A stretch of DNA of 43,587 nucleotides, taken from positions 1 through 43,587 of the forward strand of contig NZ_BMVP01000028.1 of the NCBI RefSeq assembly GCF_014650775.1, written 5' to 3'. The notes beneath the pieces were generated by a model. That model did not search any database. It was not told where the DNA came from and saw only the letters and a program-made list of their open reading frames with translations. Origin of the DNA: Streptomyces cirratus. Its GTDB lineage: Bacteria; Actinomycetota; Actinomycetes; Streptomycetales; Streptomycetaceae. A program made the position numbers and the translations under genes. Position 1 is the first letter of the stretch. Each line of letters opens with the position of its first letter. This document shows, piece after piece, positions 1-7,556 of this stretch.

Positions 1-167
1 CGGTCAGTTCATGACGACGTATCACGAAAACATGATCCACCACCGAACGATCTTTTGAAGACAGACCCTAGACCGAAAGGGAGCGCATTTGGTTGTGATC
101 AAGCGGAAGCTCGCCCTCTGGACGGTCCAGGTGATGACCTGCGGAGGGAGGGATCGTTGAGCCTGGC

Positions 168-560
168 ATGAAGCACACCAAGCGAATCCTTACCGGGCTG
201 GCCAGCGCAGTGGCAGCCCTGAGCATGGCGTCGGTCTCCCCCGCCTACGCGGCCGACGGGTATGACCGATGTCCTGTGGGCTACTACTGCATGTTCTCGG
301 GTCTGGACGGCACCGGAGACATGATCAAGCTGACGTCGAACACGCCGGACCTCGGGGCACTCGGGATGAACGACCGGGCCCAATCCGATTGGAACCGAAC
401 CTCTTCGACCATCCACCTGTGGTCCGACACGGGCTACACCGGGTGCACGACGGTCACGCCCGCTGGGCCGACCGGCAAGGGCAACTTCTTCCCGACCTAT
501 CGGGACTTCTTCAGCTCAGTGCAGTTCGACGGACCCGACAGCCCGATCTGTGCCTCCTGA
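168..560 (+). CDS. small secreted protein, peptidase inhibitor I36-like
   Basis: A 130-residue secreted protein. Residues 1-28 form a signal peptide (KHTKR, hydrophobic core, cleavage after AYA). The mature part begins with a Cys-rich motif (CPVGYYCMFSGLDGTG) and has four Cys, as in the short I36 inhibitor-like/beta-gamma-crystallin-like exported proteins common in Streptomyces, where C-P-x-G-x-x-C-x-F is followed by an aromatic-rich fold. The family includes the metalloproteinase inhibitor SMPI, but most members are uncharacterised, so inhibition is not shown. The ATG is chosen because the signal peptide starts there. The nearest purine-rich site (GGAGGGAGGG, about 143-152) is rather far upstream, so the start is less certain than the frame. 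A terminator hairpin follows. The gene is monocistronic. Confidence 0.75.
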   Translation: MKHTKRILTGLASAVAALSMASVSPAYAADGYDRCPVGYYCMFSGLDGTGDMIKLTSNTPDLGALGMNDRAQSDWNRTSSTIHLWSDTGYTGCTTVTPAGPTGKGNFFPTYRDFFSSVQFDGPDSPICAS

Positions 561-579
561 CGGAACGGGACACGTACGC

Positions 580-609
580 ATTGTCCCCGGCGACCGCGTC
601 GGGGACAGT
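580..609 (+). terminator. hairpin terminator after the I36-like gene
   Basis: TGTCCCCG and CGGGGACA form an 8-bp stem around a 10-base loop, 20 bases after the stop codon of the I36-like gene. There is no T-run, as is usual in high-GC actinobacteria. It separates this gene from the next one on the same strand. Confidence 0.5.
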
Positions 610-692
610 GCGGGGACGCGGCCGGCAGGCCGCAGGCATGAAGCAGGACGGATCGGAAGCCAGGGCCACGGGCTTCCAGAAGGACGGCGGCC

Positions 693-1250
693 ATGAGGAA
701 CACCAAGGCGTTCAAAAAAGCGGTCGCCGACACGCTGGCCGAGCTGGCCCACCGGGGTCTAACCCTCCGCCCGGGCACGGTCGCCGACACCGTCGAGCGG
801 AACATCCGTGCCGTCGCCGAGCGGCTGGGGAACCAGGAGCACTCCGCCTGGCGGTACTTCGACCCGGCCGGCCTCGCGGCCAGCATTGCCCAGCAACGGC
901 AGGCAGCCGAGACCAACAGCCTGCCCGGCCAGGTGGGACGCGCGCCGATGCCGCCAGTCGACAACCCGGAGCTGGCGCTCATCCTCGGGGGCGTCCCCGA
1001 CGCCTTGGAGGAGAGCGGCGGCGACCTCTACAGCGTCATCGTCAACGTCGCCGTCAACGCCTGGATGGCCGGCCACATCCACGGCGAGGACGGTTGCACC
1101 GGCTGCCAGGACAAACGACCCACCGGCACCGACTGGCAGGCCCGAATGGAAACCATCACCGCGATGCAGCCCGACATCACGAAGTGGTTCAACCGCGAGG
1201 TCTGGACGGCCGCCCTCAACGACACTGGCTACAGCGTCACCCGCCGCTGA
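693..1250 (+). CDS. hypothetical protein, 185 aa
   Basis: Not recognised as a named family. A soluble protein of 185 residues with no signal peptide or membrane segment and good actinobacterial codon usage. The N-terminal 45 residues are basic and helical (RNTKAFKKAVADTL). The middle holds an acidic stretch (ALILGGVPDALEESGGD), and the C-terminal part has a CTGC motif near residue 135 (EDGCTGCQDK) that could bind metal. The start ATG follows GAAGGA with 9 bases spacing. The gene stands alone: upstream is a terminator and downstream the convergent nadC. The long overlapping frames in this stretch lack start sites and coding bias. Confidence 0.6.
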   Translation: MRNTKAFKKAVADTLAELAHRGLTLRPGTVADTVERNIRAVAERLGNQEHSAWRYFDPAGLAASIAQQRQAAETNSLPGQVGRAPMPPVDNPELALILGGVPDALEESGGDLYSVIVNVAVNAWMAGHIHGEDGCTGCQDKRPTGTDWQARMETITAMQPDITKWFNREVWTAALNDTGYSVTRR

Positions 1251-1470
1251 CCCAGGCCGTGCTCATCCAGCGGCGAGCGGGCGACTCTGCGAGGGCTCGG
1301 CGGTGGCTCCGCACCGGTCTCAGCCCCGCGACCGGTCCGGACGGTGGGGCCGGTGGGGCCGGCGCCGGCACGGAGTCCGGGACCTCTACCTGGCCGGGGT
1401 CCCGGATCTCGTCCGGCCACCGCGGTCGGGCTGCCGCCCCGGCCCTGCCGCTGACACGCGTCAATGACCA

Positions 1471-2358
1471 CTACCTCGGGCATGGCACCGGGTCGGTCGT
1501 CAGCAGCATCGTCAGGTCCAGCGCGGGCGCGCTGTGCGTCAAAGCGCCGACCGAGATGAGGTCGACTCCCGTCTCGGCGATGGCGCGGACGCTGTCCAGA
1601 CGGACGGTGCCCGAGGCCTCCAGCAGGATCCGGGAGGCGTCGGCACGCTCGGCCCGGATTTTCACGACCATTTCGATGTCGGCCACCGGCATGTTGTCGA
1701 GCATGATCCAGCTGGCCCCGGCACCGAGGGCCTCAACGGCCTGCGCCACGGTCTGCACCTCGACATCGGTCTCCACCTTCTGCCCGGTGCGCGCCATCCC
1801 GCGCCGGACCGCGTCGATCGCGGTGGTCACGCCGCCTACCGCGGCGATGTGGTTCTCCTTGAGCAGCACCATCGCCGCGAGGTTGAGCCGGTGGTTGCGG
1901 CCGCCGCCGACGGTCACCGCGTACTTGTCCAGGGCGCGCAGGCCCGGCGCCGTCTTGCGGGTGTCCAGGATGCGCGCCTCGGTCCCGGCCACGGCTTGGA
2001 CGTAGCGGTCGGTGAGCGTCGCGATACCGCACATGCGCTGCAGGAAGTTCAGCGCCGTACGCTCCCCGGTGATCAGGCTGCGCGCCGAGCCGGACAGGTG
2101 CACCAGGACATCGTCGCCGGTCAGCCGGGCGCCGTCGGGGACGAGCGCTTCCACTGTGACCTCGGGGTCGACCTGGGCGAAAACCTCCGCGACCACGGGT
2201 AGGCCAGCGGCGATGCCGCATTCCCGGGCGCGGATCTCGGCCACGGCCGCCATGCCTTCGGGAACGCTCCACGCGGTGGTGATGTCCTGGCCCGACTCAT
2301 CCTCGGCCAGGGCAGAGGCGACGGCGGTTCGCGCCGCCTGTGAGGGGAACTTTGTCAT
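1471..2358 (-). CDS. nadC: nicotinate-nucleotide pyrophosphorylase (carboxylating)
   Basis: Quinolinate phosphoribosyltransferase, which converts quinolinate and PRPP to nicotinate mononucleotide, CO2 and PPi in de novo NAD synthesis (cytosolic). 295 residues, the normal full length. The N-terminal domain starts AVASALAEDESGQDITT, matching the 'AL.ED...GDiTt' family motif. The catalytic barrel has LQRMCGIAT, the substrate-binding segment DTRKTAPGLRALDKYAV, GGGRNHR, LLKENHI, EVEVQT and IMLDN. All expected basic residues of the active site are visible. The ATG follows GGAGA at about 10 bases. nadA and nadB are not nearby, so this is an isolated copy, possibly a paralogue of a chromosomal nadABC set (inference). 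Its ATG overlaps (ATGA) the stop of a decayed HxlR reading frame. Confidence 0.93.
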   Translation of the reverse strand: MTKFPSQAARTAVASALAEDESGQDITTAWSVPEGMAAVAEIRARECGIAAGLPVVAEVFAQVDPEVTVEALVPDGARLTGDDVLVHLSGSARSLITGERTALNFLQRMCGIATLTDRYVQAVAGTEARILDTRKTAPGLRALDKYAVTVGGGRNHRLNLAAMVLLKENHIAAVGGVTTAIDAVRRGMARTGQKVETDVEVQTVAQAVEALGAGASWIMLDNMPVADIEMVVKIRAERADASRILLEASGTVRLDSVRAIAETGVDLISVGALTHSAPALDLTMLLTTDPVPCPR

Positions 2359-2612
2359 GGTCCGTGGTCTCCAGTCCTGTGGTTATGGGCCGGAAATCTG
2401 AGGTGTCCCGCGCGGGGACCGCTGTCAGAACCGGTTGCGCTGGCACCCTCGGCGGCGGTGGGCGGGGCGTCGGCAAGCTTGGCAGCCCACCGCTGCGACC
2501 ACTCGGTGACCGAACGCAGGGCCTGGCGGCCGTCGTGGCCGAGCGAGGTGAGGGTGTAGCTGCCGTTGCAAAGCACCTCGGCGAGTCGAGCCTCTTGGAG
2601 CTCTGTGAGCCT
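2355..2612 (-). pseudogene. C-terminal remnant of an HxlR-type regulator
   Basis: Read from an in-frame stop at 2613-2615, this frame encodes a piece that looks like the winged-helix end of an HxlR/MarR-like regulator: LTELQEARLAEV, then NGSYTLTSLG and WSQRWAAKLAD, comparable to the family's 'L..L...GLv.R' plus 'YrLTplG..L...l..l..W'. The recognition helix and the N-terminal half are missing and no start with a ribosome site exists. The frame stops at TGA overlapping the nadC ATG. It probably once encoded a redox- or aldehyde-responsive regulator coupled to nadC, but that is inference. Confidence 0.45.
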
Positions 2613-2638
2613 TCAGTGAAGATCCGACTGGACCTCGG

Positions 2639-2944
2639 TCAGTCGATGCCGTCGATGATGCGGAAGTCGCGCTCGAAGCCGTCGGGGAGGGCCACCAGCG
2701 CCTTCTGGTACGCCTCGCTCTCGTATGCCGCGACGGCCTGTTCAAAGCTGTCGAACTCGATCAGAACGACGCGTTGCGTGATTCCGCCCTCGTGGGCGAC
2801 GACTCGACCGCCACGGGACGGGATCCGGGACAGGACGCGGCCGCCCAAAGCCTGGACAGCCGGACCGGCCAGCTTGTCGTAGGCAGTCAGCCCCTCAGGG
2901 TCGGAAATGGCAGGGTAGACACTGACCCAGTAGCCCTTAGCCAT
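2639..2944 (-). CDS. DUF1330 family protein
   Basis: A 101-residue cytosolic protein of the DUF1330 (dimeric alpha-beta barrel/EthD-like fold) family: KGYWVSVYPAISDPEGL at the start, GGRVLSR in the middle and FDSFEQAVAAYESEAYQ at the end match the family pattern 'kaYwi....itDpe.y..Y', 'gGr.l.rgg' and 'F.s...A..wy.S.eYq'. Function in the family is unknown. The ATG at 2944 is preferred over a GTG 27 bases upstream because AGGAGGTTTCC directly precedes it. The gene is divergent from the LysR regulator at 3133, with a 188-bp shared promoter region, so it is the likely target of that regulator. Confidence 0.88.
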   Translation of the reverse strand: MAKGYWVSVYPAISDPEGLTAYDKLAGPAVQALGGRVLSRIPSRGGRVVAHEGGITQRVVLIEFDSFEQAVAAYESEAYQKALVALPDGFERDFRIIDGID

Positions 2945-3032
2945 GGAAACCTCCTGTGTTGGGCCGGACACTTCCGACTTCGAATTGACACTCAGATCGA
3001 TCGATCCCGGCGACGGGTACTGCGGTCAGTTG

Positions 3033-3052
3033 AACCGTCATATGCGCAGGTT
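3033..3052. promoter_or_regulatory. candidate LysR-type site between DUF1330 and lysR genes
   Basis: In the 188-bp divergent intergenic region, AACC and GGTT flank a 12-base centre containing CATATG, giving an imperfect dyad. LysR proteins usually bind partial dyads of T-N11-A type in such divergent promoters, so this is a reasonable operator candidate, but the symmetry is weak and no second copy was seen. Confidence 0.2.
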
Positions 3053-3132
3053 AGGGCTCGATGTGCGGGCGAGGGAAAGACCGGTACGGGATAGACTCAG
3101 AACGGATCGTTATCAATCTGCAGGGAGGGCAC

Positions 3133-4035
3133 GTGGCGCCGGATACGGTGAGCCTGCGGTACTTCCTGGTGCTGGCGCAGGAGTTGAACTTCACACGTGC
3201 GGCCGCACGGATCGGTATCGCACAGCCCGCACTCAGCGCCCGGATGCGCCGATTGGAGGCGGAACTCGGTACGGCCCTGCTGGTCCGCGACACGCGTAGC
3301 GTCGTTTTGACCACGGCCGGTGCGGCTTTGGCGGAGTCCGCGCCGCCCGCGCTGGCGGCGCTGGACCGGGCATGGGACACCGCCCGGAGCGCGGCGGCCG
3401 GTGAACTGGGCACGCTGCGCATCGGATACAGCCTCAGCGCCGGGGCCGAGACGGCACCGGCGCTGGTGGACAGGCTGATTCGCGGCAACAGCGGACTCGG
3501 GGTCGGCGCGGTTCCGATGGCGACACCGGACATCTCCCCCGCGGTCGCCGACGGCCGCATCGATGCCGGGATCACCCGCGGTGAACAGCCGGGCCGTGGC
3601 GTGTGCCGGTTCCTGCTGCGGCGTGCGCGCGTCGGGGTCCAGCTGGCGCAGCACCATCCGCTGGCCGAACGCCCGGAGATCGAGATCGCCGACGCGGCCG
3701 CGTATCCGCTGCGACTCCCGGACCGTGCGGCCAACCCCGTGATCCACGATCAGCTGTCCGCGCTGTTCCGAGACATCCGACCGCACCCCCGATTCCAGAC
3801 GCCCGCAGTCTCTTTCGACATGTCTCAGCGCGACCTGCGCGACGGGGTCACCCTCGCCCCGGCCGGAGAAGCCACGGTCACGGCACAACCGGCCGGTCTC
3901 ACCTGGCGACCGCTGCGGGGCGCGCCCAGCCTGACGTTCCATCTGGTCCTCCCACGCGAGCAGTCGCCGCTACACCGCCGCATCCGTGCCGTCGCCAAAA
4001 CCCTGGCGCACGAGCTGCACTGGCTGCCGGACTGA
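3133..4035 (+). CDS. LysR family transcriptional regulator
   Basis: A 300-residue LTTR. The N-terminal winged HTH spans about residues 5-62 (SLRYFLVLAQELNFTRAAA, then AQPALSARMRRLEAELG, the family's classic 'aqpalS..i..LE..lG' recognition helix). The effector-binding domain follows from about 90, with GTLRIGYSL as its first strand. The GTG start at 3133 follows GGGAGGG by 5 bases and gives the canonical N-terminus; an upstream frame extension to 3061 lacks a good site. It is divergent from the DUF1330 gene and likely controls it and itself. The ligand cannot be read from the sequence. Confidence 0.92.
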   Translation: MAPDTVSLRYFLVLAQELNFTRAAARIGIAQPALSARMRRLEAELGTALLVRDTRSVVLTTAGAALAESAPPALAALDRAWDTARSAAAGELGTLRIGYSLSAGAETAPALVDRLIRGNSGLGVGAVPMATPDISPAVADGRIDAGITRGEQPGRGVCRFLLRRARVGVQLAQHHPLAERPEIEIADAAAYPLRLPDRAANPVIHDQLSALFRDIRPHPRFQTPAVSFDMSQRDLRDGVTLAPAGEATVTAQPAGLTWRPLRGAPSLTFHLVLPREQSPLHRRIRAVAKTLAHELHWLPD

Positions 4036-4158
4036 CGCGCAAGAGGTCAAGCGAGACGGACGCCTGTGGTGGCGAGGCCGAAGTCCTTGCGTCCGGCGCG
4101 GACTTCGACGGGGGCCGCCGCCCTGAGCAGGCTGATCCGGCGACTATCAAGAAGCCGG

Positions 4159-4838
4159 TCACCGTCCGACGAACGCGTCCGCGAGGTCCTCCCCGCCGTC
4201 CTCATGGGCGTCGGCGGCCGGGTCGCGCAGGGGGCGCAGAGTGCCACCGCGGGGGCGGAGGCCAGGAAGCTGTAGCGGCCCAGGCAGTTGCGGTTCGCGT
4301 GCTTGAGCGGGGACAGGCGGGCCACGTCCTCGTCCAGGGCGTCGTGCTCACGCTGGTCGGCAGGCAGTGCCCGCAGCACGGTCACGGCGGCGTCCAGGTA
4401 GCGGGTAGTCCACAGCACAGCGGCGTTGAGGACCACGCCGAGCGCGCCGAGCTGGTCTTCCTGTCCCTCGCGGTACGCCTGCATGATCTGCCCGCGCTTG
4501 CCGTGGGAGATGTCCCGGGCCAGCTTGTGGCGAGACTCCTGGACAGTGAGCTGCCGGTTCATCTGTCGGCGGCAGGTGTCGTCGACCGGGTCGACCACGC
4601 GCAGCAGGTGGAGGGTCTTGGCGATCCGCCCGGACTCGGCGAACACCTGCCCCAGCGGCGTCGGACGCCCCTCCCGGCCAAACATCCGCAGCAGGTCGTA
4701 CGCCCTGACCTGCCCGGTCACCAAGGAGCCAGCCACCCGCAGCATGTCCGCCCAGTGCGTGATGACCTTGTTCAGGTTCACCCGGTTGCGCGCGAGGGCT
4801 TCCAGCGGCCCGTAACCGCCGGTGGTGAGGCCGGGCAT
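4159..4838 (-). pseudogene. Tn3-family transposase, C-terminal remnant with frameshift
   Basis: About the last 225 residues of a roughly 1000-residue Tn3 DDE transposase. Recognisable motifs are GYGPLEALARNRVNL, HWADMLRVAGSL, AYDLLRMFGREGRPTPLG, NRQLTVQESRHKLARDISHG and DVARLSPLKHANRNCLGRYSF. Near 4235-4245 the frame slips: the family-like ending (LRPLRDP, then DAHEDGGEDLADAF) lies in another frame that ends at TGA 4159-4161. The N-terminal three quarters, including the first two catalytic acidic residues, are gone. The upstream end is fused to the start of an unrelated gene (4850-5031). No 38-bp Tn3 inverted repeat or resolvase was found, so this is a scar. Confidence 0.85.
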
Positions 4839-4849
4839 CTCGGCCCAAC

Positions 4850-5031
4850 GGCGGGTATTCGAACTCCGCCACTACGTCGGCGCGTTCCTTCGGGGTTCCT
4901 TCTCGCACGAGGAACCTGACGTTCGGGCCGTTGATCGCGAGGCGTGCGGCCCGCACCTCCGGCGACGGCTGCGCGGCGGCTCCCCTGCGGGGATATTTGG
5001 TGCCGGTCAACTTGTCCGTGAAGCGACTCAT
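4850..5031 (-). pseudogene. N-terminal fragment of a small conserved actinobacterial protein
   Basis: The frame starting ATG 5031 encodes about 60 plausible residues: MSRFTDKLTGTKYP, then PSPEVRAARLAINGP and FLVREGTPKERADVVAEFEYP. It resembles the beginning of a short Streptomyces family of unknown function (pattern 'FxDKLTGTxxP...EVRAALLALNGPDVPYxVRDGxPEGADLVAEW') that I recall without a name. After residue 60 similarity stops, and the DNA becomes the Tn3 transposase remnant in another frame. The gene was therefore cut by a deletion or transposition event at about 4825-4850. Confidence 0.5.
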
Positions 5032-5296
5032 GGTTACGCCCCGCCCGGCTGTCATGCCGAGCGGTAAGCGGATGGCTTCTGAGGCCGGGCGGGACGGATC
5101 TTGTCGTCCAGGTCATCCGCGACTCAAGCAGACGGCTCAGCTCCCTGCTCCTACCGCCAGCTCACCAACCAGGGAGCGCATTTGCTCTACGGACTGTTGT
5201 GTGCCAAAAGTACGGTAACGGGCACCGCAAGCGTTGCCCCCGCGCGCTCCTCCGCCCGCGTCTGGCGAGCGCTGTCAGCGGGCGTCCGGTCAGGAG

Positions 5297-5557
5297 CTAG
5301 CCAAGCCAGACGATGCTCAGGACCGAAAGGCCCTGCGTGCTTCTGTTGACTGCGTAGACGACGGACAGTTGCCCGACGGACGCGGCTCGGACGTCCTCGC
5401 CCTCCGGGTCGCCGGCGTCCCACTGCGGCCAGCTCCACGGGGAGCGCACCGCGATGTCGAGGACATCGCGGACCATCTCCCGGGCGGCCTCGGGAAGCTC
5501 GGCGATCGTCTTCGCGGCCTGTGGGGACAGGCGCACCGCCCACGGCTGATCGTTCAC
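5297..5557 (-). CDS. RelE/ParE-like small protein paired with DUF6247
   Basis: An 86-residue protein starting with GTG: NDQPWAVRLSPQAAKTIAEL, a helix with LPEAAREMVRDVLDIA, then DPEGEDVRAASVGQLSVVY and a C-terminal strand ending SIVWLG. The order (strand, two helices, then the strands 'R...vgqlrvvY.v' and 'v..I.wlg') matches the RelE/ParE toxin fold, though catalytic residues are not evident. It overlaps the upstream DUF6247 gene by four bases (GTGA), so the two are translationally coupled as in a toxin-antitoxin operon. A toxin role is inference from fold and gene order. Confidence 0.72.
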   Translation of the reverse strand: MNDQPWAVRLSPQAAKTIAELPEAAREMVRDVLDIAVRSPWSWPQWDAGDPEGEDVRAASVGQLSVVYAVNRSTQGLSVLSIVWLG

Positions 5558-5865
5558 TCGCGGGCGCCGAGGAGGTCGTCGAGATTCACGAAGTCGGCTT
5601 CGTCGCGGCCGGAGTCCATAAAGGCATCGACGTCCGGGGCCGCCGCGACGCGTAGCTGCCAGGTGCGCACCACCTCGTGGAGGGGAGTGAGGCTGAAGGT
5701 GTGGCGGGCGTCGTCCAGGGCCTTGGCCCAGTCCCGCTCGAACGCCGGCACCCACGTCTGCGCCCGCCGCGCAGTACGGAGGTGGGCAAGGAGTTCGGCC
5801 GGCGCCCCGGGCGCAGGCGCGTACGGCGCGGCGGGAGGCGGGGTGTGATCGGGTTGGGCGCTCAT
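5554..5865 (-). CDS. DUF6247 family protein, putative antitoxin
   Basis: 103 residues. Typical DUF6247 features are a Pro/Ala-rich N-terminus, then APAELLAHLRTARRAQTWVP, AFERDWAKALDDARHTFSL, PLHEVVRTWQLRVAAAPDVD and a short acidic C-terminus ending LDDLLGARE. The ATG at 5865 is chosen because CGAGGAGGAGCCG precedes it; a longer frame to 5967 lacks such a site. DUF6247 genes in actinobacteria commonly sit directly upstream of a small RelE-like partner, as here (GTGA overlap). By position and size it is the probable antitoxin and would autoregulate the pair (inference). Confidence 0.8.
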   Translation of the reverse strand: MSAQPDHTPPPAAPYAPAPGAPAELLAHLRTARRAQTWVPAFERDWAKALDDARHTFSLTPLHEVVRTWQLRVAAAPDVDAFMDSGRDEADFVNLDDLLGARE

Positions 5866-5972
5866 CGGCTCCTCCTCGCGGACGGCTGCTACCCGCAACC
5901 GTAGAACGGCCTGGCCCAAGCCGCGACGGTTCCAGCGGATGCAACAGCGGTATCGGAAAACGCGCAAGCACG

Positions 5973-6000
5973 TTGACGCTGGTGGCCGGGTCAGTGTGGT
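5973..6000 (+). promoter_or_regulatory. candidate promoter for the ADF/cofilin gene
   Basis: TTGACG and TGTGGT are separated by 16 bases in the 302-bp divergent region between the DUF6247 gene and the cofilin-like gene. The -35 match is good and the -10 match poor. The leader to the ATG would be about 160 bases. No other feature is visible in this intergenic stretch. Confidence 0.25.
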
Positions 6001-6167
6001 CGACGGGGAGTTCAGAACGTCCCATCCCGATCCCCCCTTCTACCAGCCGGCCATCCTCAGCGCGGGAGGCAGGTTCACCGGCGTGATGGCTCCCGAGTGG
6101 CAGGGTGGGCCGGAAACGCAGCGCAGAGTCGGCGGAGACCCGCCCACCACCCCAAGGAGCAGCAGGA

Positions 6168-6579
6168 ATGTCTCGAAGCGGAGTTGGCCTCTCCAACGAG
6201 TGCGTGACCGCGTTCGATGAACTCGCACGGAAGCATGCACTCAAGTACGTGATCTACAAGCTGAGCGACAACTATATGGAGATCATCGTCGAACAGACCG
6301 GCGACAGTGACTACGAGACGTTCGTCAAGACACTGCCGGCGGACGACTGCCGGTGGGCGGTGTACGACTTCGCCTACCAAGACAGCGAGGGCGCCCAGCG
6401 CAGCAAGGTCGTCTTCTTCGCCTGGTCTCCCGCAGGGTCGACGACCAAAGTTGCTGTACTCAAGCTCCAAGGACTCCCTCCGGCGCGCACTGGCCGCCGT
6501 CGACATCGAAGTCCATGCGATCGACTTGGACGAGGTCTCCCACGAATCCATCCTGGACAAGTGCCTGGGGGAGCCCTGA
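6168..6579 (+). pseudogene. actin-depolymerising factor (ADF/cofilin) family protein, frameshifted
   Basis: ADF-H domain protein, the family that severs and depolymerises actin filaments in eukaryotes. Frame 1 from ATG 6168 (AAGGAG upstream) gives residues 1-94: MSRSGVGLSNECVTAFDELA, then YVIYKLSDN, FVKTLPADDCRWAVYDFAY and SKVVFFAWSP. The next frame continues exactly where cofilin should: KLLYSSSKDSLRRALAAV, then EVSHESILDKC, ending at TGA 6579. Joined, it is 136 residues against 143 in yeast cofilin. The N-terminal SRSGV with its regulatory/actin-contacting Ser, and the SSSKDSLRRAL long helix with its Lys/Arg actin contacts, are kept. The shift is one extra base in AAA at 6447-6449 (ACC AAA GTT GCT instead of ACC AAG TTG CTG). 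Causes could be mutation, sequencing error or +1 frameshifting. Without a shift the frame runs on to 6869 with no recognisable sequence. Confidence 0.88.
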
Positions 6580-6878
6580 CCAAGACTTACCGGCTATCGG
6601 GACAGCCGCGGGCGCCGAGAGCAGCCACCCGCAGGGTGCCACACGGCGGGCGGGAAAGCAGCCGGCACGGGCGCCCTGGACCCCAGCTCCGAAGCGCGGG
6701 TAACCGCAAACTGTGGCGACAGCCCCACCTCGTCCATCGTGATCACGGACGGCGGCACCGACCGGACCAGCACAGTGCAGATCAACGGCAGCCGGCCTCA
6801 CCGCCATCGACCAGACCCACGAGAACGTGGCCGCCGACTTCGCAGAGCTGCGTGATGTCCCTTCACTGACTGGAATCC
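6580..6878. other. gap after cofilin gene, possible degraded coding traces
   Basis: No intact gene is seen. On the + strand two short pieces in different frames look coding by composition (NCGDSPTSSIVITDGG, then AIDQTHENVAADFAELRDV at about 6790-6860) and could be a decayed small gene, but they match no family I know. Confidence 0.3.
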
Positions 6879-6920
6879 GCAGTATGGAGGGCCCACCGAT
6901 CGGCGGGCCCTCCATACTGC
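6879..6920. terminator. 42-bp palindrome, bidirectional terminator
   Basis: GCAGTATGGAGGGCCC and its exact reverse complement flank a 10-base centre that contains the palindrome CCGATCGG. The 16-bp perfect stem lies between the cofilin region (+) and the end of the NTF2-like gene (-), where a bidirectional terminator is expected. Confidence 0.7.
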
Positions 6921-6960
6921 CCGCGAGTTCACCGCGACAGGCCAGCCCAGGGGTTGTTGT

Positions 6961-7284
6961 TCAGGCCTGGCCGGTCTCAAAGCGGCTGATGCGTCCGTCG
7001 GCGGTTACGTCGAAACGCCACTTGGTGCGCATCGCACCCCAGGTGTCGTTGCGGTACTCGACGATCAGGGACCGTCCGTCGTCGGCTTCGGAGTCGACGT
7101 CCATGTGGCCGTTGGAGGAGAAGATTTCCCGATCCGCCCAATCGGTGATATCGCGGTCCGAACCGTCATCAGACATCGTCGCGCCCGGTGCGAGGACTTC
7201 CTCGAAGGCGCCCTTGTCGTTGTCGTTGACGGCCGTGACGAAAGCACGGACGGCAGGGTCGGTCAGCTGGCTCACATTGATCAC
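6961..7284 (-). CDS. NTF2-like/SnoaL-fold protein
   Basis: A 107-residue cytosolic protein with the cone-shaped NTF2-like fold: DPAVRAFVTAVNDNDKGAFE (helical start, 'aV.af..A.n.gD...f'), VLAPGATMSDDG, FSSNGHMDVDSE, then paired strands SLIVEYRN and WRFDVTADGRISRFETGQA. The GTG at 7284 follows GGAGG by 4-5 bases. The family includes small enzymes and binding proteins; the ligand is unknown. Single-gene unit between two hairpins. Confidence 0.72.
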   Translation of the reverse strand: MINVSQLTDPAVRAFVTAVNDNDKGAFEEVLAPGATMSDDGSDRDITDWADREIFSSNGHMDVDSEADDGRSLIVEYRNDTWGAMRTKWRFDVTADGRISRFETGQA

Positions 7285-7503
7285 GGGACCTCCAGTCAGA
7301 TACACGGATACTGCTGCGCGACCAGGAAACACCAGCAGCGAAGACCGGAAAGGCAACTCCCCCCACAGCCACGCAGACGGGCTAGCCGCGGGTGCCTGCA
7401 CGGGCGCGGGTAGCCGTGCCCGGCAGACGGGTACTCCTGACCGAGGGGTTCGGCGACGCCGTAGAGGACGGATACTCGGACTCCGACACCTCCCCCCTGG
7501 CGC

Positions 7504-7540
7504 CCAGCAGGGCCGGCCGCCGTGCGGCCGGCCCTGCTGG
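7504..7540 (-). terminator. strong terminator after the tail sheath gene
   Basis: A 17-bp perfect stem (left arm 7504-7520, right arm 7524-7540) with a CGT loop, 17 bases downstream of the stop of the sheath gene on the minus strand. It also faces the upstream region of the NTF2-like gene. Confidence 0.75.
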
Positions 7541-7556
7541 TGGGGGCTGGCGAGGG

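Noticed and set aside
269..2005. A 578-residue open frame on the + strand
   Set aside because: It is the antisense or out-of-frame shadow of the I36-like, hypothetical and nadC genes, Arg/Pro/Gly-rich with no domain.
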